A DNA stretch of 32,856 nucleotides from Schlesneria paludicola DSM 18645 (lineage in GTDB: Bacteria > Planctomycetota > Planctomycetia > Planctomycetales > Planctomycetaceae): positions 1 to 32,856 of the forward strand of contig CAMBQP010000044.1 in the NCBI GenBank assembly GCA_945869955.1, given 5' to 3'. The stretch's first letter is position 1, and every line of letters starts with the position of its first letter. Position numbers and translations under genes: made by a program. The notes below the pieces were generated by a model that saw only the letters and a program-made list of their open reading frames with translations, ran no database searches and had not been told where the DNA came from. This document shows, one piece after another, positions 27,043 through 32,856 of the stretch.

Positions 27043-27085
27043 TTCCTGAAACTCCGAGGGCAAAGCCCTTCCTGAACATCCTTGT
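27043..27085 (-). promoter_or_regulatory. csrA copy 2 leader with near-consensus CsrA-binding site and clustered GGA motifs
   Basis: On the minus strand ACAAGGATGT (27085-27076) matches the last ten positions of the known CsrA SELEX consensus RUACARGGAUGU. Further GGA motifs are CAGGAA at 27074-27069, CGGAG at 27056-27052 and CAGGAA at 27048-27043, the last touching the start codon. A small hairpin AGGGC-TTT-GCCCT (27069-27057) separates the pairs. This is the arrangement expected when a CsrA dimer blocks the ribosome binding site. Confidence 0.55.
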
Positions 27086-27142
27086 GGTTCGTTTCTTTCA
27101 TACCCGATTGCGTAAACGCTGATCTTCCCCGATCTTGCAAGG

Positions 27143-27170
27143 ATTGTAGACTCTACAATAGACGTGTCAA
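27143..27170 (-). promoter_or_regulatory. csrA copy 2 promoter with a 17-bp palindrome over the -10 and spacer
   Basis: On the minus strand a perfect TTGACA (27170-27165) is followed after 16 bp by TACAAT (27148-27143), matching TATAAT at five of six. Transcription would start near 27136, giving a leader of about 94 nt. ATTGTAGA-C-TCTACAAT (27143-27159) is a perfect palindrome that includes the -10 and half of the spacer, a classical repressor position. The cognate regulator is unknown. Confidence 0.65.
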
Positions 27171-27310
27171 GCCTTTGTTTTTGATTGCCGTCGGCATAAC
27201 TGTTCTGCGAGGCTGTCAGCGAAAGAAAAACTTGTCGCAAGTATTTTCCATGAAATGACTTGCGATGAAAAACGGCAAAAAACGGCTTCGTCAAGGTTTT
27301 GGCGAGGGGA

Positions 27311-27475
27311 TCATTTTACCGCCCCCCCATCAAACGGACGGATTTTCCCACTGAACCGACTGAATTTGAGCCGTAATGATTTCAATTCATGGGCACCCTT
27401 CAGGGTCTGGTTCTTCTGAATCCTTTTCCGCAGGTGTGGAAACTTGGATGCGGGCTTGCGGGCGGGGCCACTCAT
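27311..27475 (-). CDS. Small basic ORF of 54 codons downstream of fpg
   Basis: Hypothetical protein, not recognised. An ATG at 27475 is preceded by AAGGAA (plus-strand 27480-27485) 4 nt away, and the frame starts 25 bp after the fpg stop on the same strand. The product begins [19 protein letters not shown] and continues with [14 protein letters not shown]. Fifteen of 54 residues are Lys or Arg, with only two acidic, and there is no membrane segment or cysteine. The composition fits a nucleic-acid- or ribosome-binding peptide, but chance cannot be excluded at this length. Confidence 0.45.
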   Translation of the reverse strand: MSGPARKPASKFPHLRKRIQKNQTLKGAHELKSLRLKFSRFSGKIRPFDGGAVK

Positions 27476-27500
27476 GTTCTTCCTTTTCAAATTGACAGGT

Positions 27501-28343
27501 TCAAGTTGGCTGGCAGGTGGGACAAAAGAACGTTGATCGCTGCGCCTGCACGATCCGCAGAATCGAATCCTGATGACAACTTGGGCAGATGAGCCCCTCT
27601 TTCATGTAGACTCGATGTTGATTTTGATAGCTCCCATTTTGATTCAGGGCATTTCGGTAAGTTCCATCTCCCAAGGTCGAGCCTTCGCATTCAATCGCGT
27701 TTAGGAGAACAACTCGCATCGATTCCGTCAGTTTTTCGCAAGATTTCTGGCTCAATGATTTTGCCGGGGATGTCGGATTCAATTTCGCTTGATGCAGGAT
27801 TTCACTGGCGTAAAGATTACCGATTCCCGCAACCATCTTCTGATCCATCATGACGACTTTGATTTCCCTTTCCGTCTTCCGGCAGCGGACTACCCAATCC
27901 TCAGCGGTCATTTCCAAGGCGTCGGGGCCCAGTGACTGTTGGTGATATTTTTCGGCCAGCTGACCGGGGGCATACAAGGTAACCGTTCCCAGTCCGCGGC
28001 GATCCCAGAACCAGAGCGAAGAAAACTCACTCTCGCCGGCGAATTCCCACTTTAAACGCAGGTGACTCAGGTCCGGTGGATCACTCAACAACATCAGACC
28101 CGTCATTCGTGGTTCAATCACCAAATGACTTCCTTCAGACACATGAAAAACCACCCGTTTCCCCAGTCGGCTCACCTCGAGGAACTGCTTTCCCAGCAGT
28201 TGACGGCGTTGTCGGGCCAATGACGGTTGCAGGGTGATCGGTTTGCAGTCATGCGGGCAGAGGCTCACACTCAAGATCGTTCGCCCGAGCACATGGGGGC
28301 GAAGCCCACGTACCATGGTCTCGACTTCAGGAAGTTCCGGCAT
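27501..28343 (-). CDS. mutM: Formamidopyrimidine-DNA glycosylase
   Basis: Base-excision repair enzyme (Fpg/MutM) that removes 8-oxoguanine and formamidopyrimidines and cleaves abasic sites. The catalytic N-terminus MPELPEVETMVRGL is intact: Pro2 is the Schiff-base nucleophile after Met removal, next to Glu3. The helix-two-turn-helix has MVAGIGNLYASEILH. The C-terminal zinc finger has Cys253, Cys256, Cys274 and Cys277, with the conserved AQRSTFFC stretch. Length 280 is standard. The start is fixed by the catalytic Pro and by GAGGG about 8 nt upstream of ATG 28343; the frame to 28454 is spurious. The 322-bp gap 28344-28665 to the divergent DUF1598 gene holds no convincing gene. Confidence 0.95.
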   Translation of the reverse strand: MPELPEVETMVRGLRPHVLGRTILSVSLCPHDCKPITLQPSLARQRRQLLGKQFLEVSRLGKRVVFHVSEGSHLVIEPRMTGLMLLSDPPDLSHLRLKWEFAGESEFSSLWFWDRRGLGTVTLYAPGQLAEKYHQQSLGPDALEMTAEDWVVRCRKTEREIKVVMMDQKMVAGIGNLYASEILHQAKLNPTSPAKSLSQKSCEKLTESMRVVLLNAIECEGSTLGDGTYRNALNQNGSYQNQHRVYMKEGLICPSCHQDSILRIVQAQRSTFFCPTCQPT

Positions 28344-28665
28344 CTTGAAAACCCTCTTCAACCGACACAAACAAGAGACTGCAGAAATGGAATTGAACTC
28401 TGTCAAATCTTGACGGGTTTCAGCAGAGGTTTCCACCGAGTATTCTAACGGCAAATCGGATTATTGGGACGTTCTCGGCCCGATCGGCCTTCGGCACGAG
28501 GATTTTAAAGAATCTTCTTGACGATGCTGTGCAGAAGGACGATTCTAATTCTGGTTCCGGAAATCGGCGACGGTTTCGGGAATTTCGTCCCAATTTGAAA
28601 GTGTCGATCGAGACTGGTCGATGCCGTAATTCCTACTCCGTCTTGTGTGACACGAGGAGCCCGAC

Positions 28666-30414
28666 ATGGTCCAGCTCGGCCGATCCACCGCTGCGAAAAA
28701 AACAATCCTTGCCCTGCTCAAATTCTGCAGTTGTGTGGTGGTGATGGCGACCCTCGCTTTTGCGGGAGATGCAGCGATCTCTCACGAGCGGTCGGAACAA
28801 GTCACTGAACACCTCGCCGCCGGTGAATTTGGGCCAGCCTTAAAGCAAGCTCTTGCCGAACCGGATCTGAATGAACGGGCGACGTTACTGACACAGATTG
28901 CTGCGGCACAGCAGAATGCGGGTGAGGTTGAAGCCGCAACAGGGACCCTCCGACGGATACCGCGCCAGGCGAACGTTGCGAACACGATTCCAGGCCCCGT
29001 GTCATTTCCCGGCGGCGGTGCCCAAGCTGACTTCGCAACGCTCATGACTCTCATTCGCAGTAATACTCCTTCCAAATGGGAAGACACCGACGGAGAGGGG
29101 GGATCGATGTCCCCTTTTCAAACGGGGGTCAAAGTTTCTCCGGCCGGATTGTTGCAACGATTAACGACCGAAGAACAGACAGGTCAATTGGTGGCGATGG
29201 GAATTCAGGCGCGAAAGCCAGACCTGAACGACGACGTGGCGCGGCAAAGCCCGCTCCGAATTGTGTCGCTCACACGACTCGAACAAATCATTGCCCGGAG
29301 AATCGAAGAGGGTCTCCCGATTCCCGAAACGATGGCGCAGCTTGCTGGCTTGCATCAGGTCAAGTTTGTGATGGTGTTGCCCGAAACGAACGAAATTGTC
29401 ATTGCTGGGCCCGCGAATGGCTGGCAGTACGATAGTCAGGGACGTTCTGTCTCGTTAACAGAGGGTCGCCCGACGTTGCAACTCGACGATCTCGTGACCG
29501 TGCTGCGGACGTTTGCACGAGGCAATGCCGATTTCGGCTGTTCGATCAATACGCGTGACGAGGGAATCAAGTCCCTCAAAGAATTCGTCGAAAAATCACA
29601 GTCCCGGGGCGCACTGAGCGACGGAGCGGTTCGCGGATGGGTCAACCAGATCCAGAAGAAGTTGGGACGACAAGACGTGATTGTCTGGGGTGTCCCTGCC
29701 GAGAGTCGCGTGGCTCGCGTGATCGTTGAAGCCGATTACCGCATGAAGCTGGTCGGAATCAACAAGCTGGACGTCGGCAAAGATGTTCCTGGATACTTTG
29801 ATCTGCTCCCCGTCAGCCAGCAGAAGATTCAGCCCACGATGGATGCGCTCCGCTGGTGGTTGACGATTCAGTGCGACACCGTCCTGCACAGTCCTGATAA
29901 AAACGTGTTTGAGCTTCGGGGATCGTCGGTCCTGTGTCTTTCAGAGAACCAACTGGTGACCGCTGAAGGAAAGCACCTTCCCACAGGACAGTCCGAAGCC
30001 ACGAACCGCCTGTTTGCAGAAAACTTTACCACTCACTACCCAAAATTGGCTCGTAAAGATCTGGTTTTTGCCGATGCTCAAAACATTTTCGATATGGCCT
30101 TATGCTCGGCTTTGATTCAAGAGCAAAATCTGCGGGGAAAAACCGGCTGGAACATGGGGGTCTTTGCACCCGACGGTTCCTACGCACCTGCCAGCTACGC
30201 GGTCCCGAGGGAAGTCGAATCGGTGGTGAACCATCGCGTTTATCGCGGACGAGACATCGTTGTTCAAGCTGCGGGTGGAGTTCGATGTAATGTCTTATCC
30301 ATCGCCAAAGATGGACAGCGCAATCAGGTCAACGAGGATCTCAGTAATCTGTCAACGACCGCTCATCATCCGAACCCTGTTCAAGGACGCTGGTGGTGGG
30401 ATGTGACAAAATAA
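28666..30414 (+). CDS. Secreted DUF1598-type planctomycete protein
   Basis: Exported 582-residue protein of unknown function. A signal sequence covers about residues 10-34 (ALLKFCSCVVVMATLAFAG). An alpha-helical, TPR-like stretch follows (SEQVTEHLAAGEFGPALKQ and ATLLTQIAAAQQNAGE, about 42-95). The remaining part contains QQVKFVMVLPETNEIVIAGPA-like HQVKFVMVLPETNEIVIAG, then ARVIVEADYRMKLVGI, a WWLTIQCDTVLHS segment and NIFDMALCSALIQEQNLRGK. I recall these blocks from DUF1598 proteins, so I assign that family without a search. The ATG at 28666 has GAGGAG about 7 nt upstream. No catalytic motif is evident. Confidence 0.72.
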   Translation: MVQLGRSTAAKKTILALLKFCSCVVVMATLAFAGDAAISHERSEQVTEHLAAGEFGPALKQALAEPDLNERATLLTQIAAAQQNAGEVEAATGTLRRIPRQANVANTIPGPVSFPGGGAQADFATLMTLIRSNTPSKWEDTDGEGGSMSPFQTGVKVSPAGLLQRLTTEEQTGQLVAMGIQARKPDLNDDVARQSPLRIVSLTRLEQIIARRIEEGLPIPETMAQLAGLHQVKFVMVLPETNEIVIAGPANGWQYDSQGRSVSLTEGRPTLQLDDLVTVLRTFARGNADFGCSINTRDEGIKSLKEFVEKSQSRGALSDGAVRGWVNQIQKKLGRQDVIVWGVPAESRVARVIVEADYRMKLVGINKLDVGKDVPGYFDLLPVSQQKIQPTMDALRWWLTIQCDTVLHSPDKNVFELRGSSVLCLSENQLVTAEGKHLPTGQSEATNRLFAENFTTHYPKLARKDLVFADAQNIFDMALCSALIQEQNLRGKTGWNMGVFAPDGSYAPASYAVPREVESVVNHRVYRGRDIVVQAAGGVRCNVLSIAKDGQRNQVNEDLSNLSTTAHHPNPVQGRWWWDVTK

Positions 30415-30537
30415 TGAGATCCGTGGTCATCATCAATCAAATCCAAATCGTTCCCGTATCGATCGATCATGGCCGTCGTTCTCTTACGGTGATAGAATCT
30501 CATTGAATTGCAAATTCTGAATCGCCTGACTTCACCA

Positions 30538-30570
30538 CGAGGGCCGTTTGTGCAAAACAGACGGCCCTCG
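30538..30570 (+). promoter_or_regulatory. Long hairpin just upstream of purU
   Basis: CGAGGGCCGTTTG (30538-30550) pairs with CAGACGGCCCTCG (30558-30570) over 13 bp with one G-T wobble and a seven-base loop. No T-run follows on the plus strand. It ends 23 nt before the purU start, after the DUF1598 gene. It may be a Rho-type or weak terminator of that gene or a leader structure of purU. Confidence 0.5.
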
Positions 30571-30593
30571 CCCCATAGGATAAGATCGTTCTT

Positions 30594-31460
30594 ATGCGAG
30601 TCATCATCACGGCCGTTGGGCCAGACAACCGCGGCTTAGCGGATCCGATTATTCATTTTGTGACCGCCGCTGGTGCGAACATCTTTGAAATCCAGATGTA
30701 TGACCATGACTCGGAACGTCTCTTCGCGATGCTGCTCCGCTGTGATTGGCCGGAAAACGCCTGTAATCTGAGCGAATTACGAAAGCAAATGAACGAGATT
30801 GGACTCGCCAAGAACCTTTCGATTCGGACTTGGTCTGCTGATGAGAACCTGGAATCTCCGCGTCTGGCCATTTGCACAACGTACCGTACCGAACCCGCCC
30901 TGGCCCTGCTGCGTTCGATTCGCGACAAGCGGTTGCGTGCCACCGCCGCAGTGATGGTCGGCAATCGAGAAAGTTGCCGGGGCGTGGCTGAGCAATTTGG
31001 TGTCGACTGGCACATGGTGGGTGATAAAGCAGGGGCTCCCGACCAATCCCGGATGGTCGAGATTTTCGATCAATATCAGGTCGATTACATTATTCTTGCT
31101 CGCTATATGCGGGTCCTCCCGGCGAGTACCTGTTGGAGATTTGCCAGTCGCATTATTAATCTCCATCACGGATTATTGCCGCCGTTTCCGGGATTTCGTC
31201 CCTACGAAGATGCGTATCAGCACCGCATGCTGACTTACGGAGCAACCGTTCACTTTATCGTTCCCGAGCTCGATGCCGGAAACCAGATTATCCATCAGAG
31301 CACCTTCACGGTGTTTCCCGGCACCTCACTCGAAGCCATCAAGCGTCAAGGAGAGAACGATCATGAGCCAAGCTGCCTTGTTGAGGGTGTCAGGCGGGTG
31401 GTTGATCGTGAAATTGAACTGCACTTTCACCGTGTTGTCAGGCGAGCCCCCCACGGTTGA
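30594..31460 (+). CDS. purU: Formyltetrahydrofolate deformylase-like protein
   Basis: Predicted hydrolysis of 10-formyl-tetrahydrofolate to formate and tetrahydrofolate, balancing one-carbon and purine pools. An N-terminal ACT-type domain (about 1-80; VIITAVGPDNRGLADPII) is followed by a formyltransferase-fold domain (about 88-275). The catalytic Asn-His-Asp set is present: Asn189 and His191 in INLHHGLLPPFPG, and Asp227 in ELDAGNQIIHQ. Most PurU proteins have HHS where this one has HHG. Length 288 is typical. The ATG at 30594 has AGGATAAG upstream at rather long spacing. A related formyl-transferring enzyme is possible, but the ACT plus formyltransferase order favours PurU. Confidence 0.85.
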   Translation: MRVIITAVGPDNRGLADPIIHFVTAAGANIFEIQMYDHDSERLFAMLLRCDWPENACNLSELRKQMNEIGLAKNLSIRTWSADENLESPRLAICTTYRTEPALALLRSIRDKRLRATAAVMVGNRESCRGVAEQFGVDWHMVGDKAGAPDQSRMVEIFDQYQVDYIILARYMRVLPASTCWRFASRIINLHHGLLPPFPGFRPYEDAYQHRMLTYGATVHFIVPELDAGNQIIHQSTFTVFPGTSLEAIKRQGENDHEPSCLVEGVRRVVDREIELHFHRVVRRAPHG

Positions 31461-31560
31461 ATTCTCTGACGCCATTCAAGAGAATCGAGAAGATCGCGAT
31501 CTTTGAGAGCTCAAAAGAGAATCCCTCCGATGAGCGCCGTTAAGCTGCTAAAGGAATGGA

Positions 31561-31998
31561 ATGGCTGAAATAAATGCGGTAGCAATTCGCTTGATGGATG
31601 CGACTGACCTGAAAAGGGGGTTTTTGGATGCGTTACGTGCATTGAAAACGGTTGAATTGACTGAAGAGCGGGCAATCGAAATCTATCGAGATCGATTGAA
31701 GTCACGAATTCGAACTTATGTTGCTGTGATTGATGATCAGGTTGCGGGAACCGCCTCGATCTTCATCGAACCGAAATTTATTAACTCCGGCGGAGTTGTC
31801 GGCCATATCGAGGATGTCGCCGTCAATCCACACTTTCAAAAGCACGGAGTCGGCAGGGCCTTGGTTCAGCATCTGCTCGAGGTTTGCCGTGAATTTCATT
31901 GCTATAAGGTGATTCTCGACTGCGCCGAGGGGGTGATTCCCTTTTATGAGCGACTCGGTTTTCACCGTTGGGAACGTGCGATGCGGATTGACCTCTGA
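31561..31998 (+). CDS. GNA1-like GNAT N-acetyltransferase
   Basis: Acetyl-CoA-dependent acetyltransferase of 145 residues. The GNAT core is clear: YVAVIDDQVAGTASIFIEPKF, then VGHIEDVAVNPHFQKHGVG, where QKHGVG is the acetyl-CoA pyrophosphate loop, and CYKVILDCAEGVIPFYERLGF. The VGHIEDV, CYKVILDC and PFYE-GF blocks closely resemble eukaryotic glucosamine-6-phosphate N-acetyltransferase (GNA1), which makes GlcNAc-6-phosphate. Bacteria normally use GlmU on the 1-phosphate. The substrate is therefore a guess from similarity. The ATG at 31561 has AAAGGA 5 nt upstream. It starts 100 bp after purU. Confidence 0.82.
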   Translation: MAEINAVAIRLMDATDLKRGFLDALRALKTVELTEERAIEIYRDRLKSRIRTYVAVIDDQVAGTASIFIEPKFINSGGVVGHIEDVAVNPHFQKHGVGRALVQHLLEVCREFHCYKVILDCAEGVIPFYERLGFHRWERAMRIDL

Positions 31999-32009
31999 CC
32001 GCCTGCCCG

Positions 32010-32045
32010 AAAAAAAAGCCAGTTCGTGGTCCTCCACGAACTGGC
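32010..32045 (-). terminator. Intrinsic terminator of the sigma-factor gene
   Basis: GCCAGTTCGTGG (32018-32029) pairs perfectly with CCACGAACTGGC (32034-32045) around TCCT. On the minus strand eight T residues follow (A-run 32010-32017), about 90 bp after the sigma-factor stop codon. It may also slow transcripts of the convergent acetyltransferase gene (stop 31998). Confidence 0.9.
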
Positions 32046-32134
32046 CTGAATTGTTCGAGACACTGATCTTGCATCAGTTATTCCCTTGGGATCACTGATG
32101 ACAGGTAATATCACCTCAGACGCACGATATCGCC

Positions 32135-32856
32135 TTAGATTCCGGGAACATCCAGGTGCTCTTCTTCCGCGATCTTGCGAAGTTTTTGCAGAGCCCGCGA
32201 CTCGAGTTGCCGAATCCGTTCTTTGGTCACTCCCAGCTTTTGCCCAACCTGTTCCAGTGTTTGTGGTGGCTTTCCCTCTTTCAATCCATACCGCGAGACG
32301 ATGATATCCCGCTCGCGCGGATCCAGTTGCGAAAGAATTCCAATCAGTGCCTCGTGCTGCCGCTGGTTGACGGCTTCCTCATTCAGATTCTCAGATCTTG
32401 GATCGGAAGCCTGTTGAAAAACGTCTTCACTTCCCGTACGAAATCGGTCAAGCTGAGTATATTCCGCAGGAATCGACCTCGCATAATTCTTCATGATCGC
32501 CCAGCTGGCATAAGTCGAAAACTTGAATCCCCGAGTAAAATCGAATTTCTCGATCGCTCGGATCAACGAAATATTCCCGTCGCTCACCATCTCAAAGAAA
32601 TTGCAGTTGGGCTTCATGTGCTTTTTCGCAATCGAAACGACCAACCGCAAATTGCTCCGAATGAGAAAGTTTTTGATCTCATTGGCCTGCTCAATCATCC
32701 GCTCGATGGAATCCATCTCTTTGGTTTTTGGCTGTGAAGGCTCGATTTTCTGCTGTAACTGGGCCGCTTGATGCAATAGAAAATTCATCTTGCGGAAGTA
32801 GTAAACTTCTTCTTCTCGCGTCAACAGCGGTACGGAATACAGGCTACTCAGGTACG
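32135..32856 (-). CDS. Sigma-70 family RNA polymerase sigma factor, short type (5' end outside window)
   Basis: The frame runs off the right edge; the TTG at 32824 is internal because [16 protein letters not shown] reads through it. Region 2 is complete: [43 protein letters not shown] (2.2-2.4), then KNYARSIP. Region 4 follows soon after: [35 protein letters not shown] (the -35-reading helix-turn-helix) and SRALQKLRK. The linker between regions 2 and 4 is only about 50 residues and contains no recognisable region 3. This is unlike RpoD and resembles non-primary planctomycete sigma factors. Regulon unknown. Confidence 0.88.
   Translation of the reverse strand, partial: YLSSLYSVPLLTREEEVYYFRKMNFLLHQAAQLQQKIEPSQPKTKEMDSIERMIEQANEIKNFLIRSNLRLVVSIAKKHMKPNCNFFEMVSDGNISLIRAIEKFDFTRGFKFSTYASWAIMKNYARSIPAEYTQLDRFRTGSEDVFQQASDPRSENLNEEAVNQRQHEALIGILSQLDPRERDIIVSRYGLKEGKPPQTLEQVGQKLGVTKERIRQLESRALQKLRKIAEEEHLDVPGI

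Noticed and set aside
27043..27294. N-terminal extension of csrA copy 2
   Set aside because: CsrA begins at MLVLSR, and the extension spans the promoter and palindrome.

Overview
The window looks like chromosomal DNA from a planctomycete, probably family Planctomycetaceae or a close relative. The indicators are a DUF1549/DUF1553 gene next to a twin-arginine-type DUF1501 gene, a DUF1598 protein, a ThuA-domain secreted protein, a zinc-ribbon membrane protein with a large periplasmic tail, two CsrA genes and a short sigma-70 factor without a sigma-3 domain. I see no phage, insertion sequence or CRISPR array. Family assignments come from motif recognition, without database searches.

Layout. Positions 1-554 hold the 3' end of a RepA-like AAA ATPase gene. 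Positions 739-6807 are a minus-strand block: DUF1549/DUF1553, DUF1501, zinc-ribbon protein and HtrA protease, the last with its own candidate promoter. A multi-pass membrane protein of unknown function (7071-8327) diverges from it. Positions 8803-15158 form a plus-strand efflux operon: MarR regulator, very long TolC-like protein, HlyD/MacA-type adaptor with C-terminal EF-hands, and MacB/LolD-type ATPase. No permease follows. Next come pgsA (minus), a small lipoprotein (plus), csrA (minus), a ThuA protein (plus), aspS (minus), a ferredoxin, tyrA and a PurS-PurL fusion (plus), rsgA, tRNA-Glu and a second csrA (minus), then a small basic ORF and fpg (minus). The right end carries a DUF1598 protein, purU and a GNA1-like acetyltransferase (plus), and a sigma factor running off the edge (minus).

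Most of the right half is housekeeping: translation (aspS, tRNA-Glu, rsgA), purine and one-carbon metabolism (purL, purU), aromatic amino acids (tyrA), phospholipid synthesis (pgsA) and DNA repair (fpg). The most interesting signals are four. First, the second csrA has a near-consensus promoter with a perfect 17-bp palindrome over the spacer and -10, and its leader holds a near-consensus CsrA-binding site plus further GGA motifs. Second, the EF-hand-bearing adaptor gene overlaps the TolC-like gene out of frame by about 140 bp. Third, that export operon ends in an ATPase with no permease. Fourth, a 54-codon basic ORF with a good ribosome binding site follows fpg.
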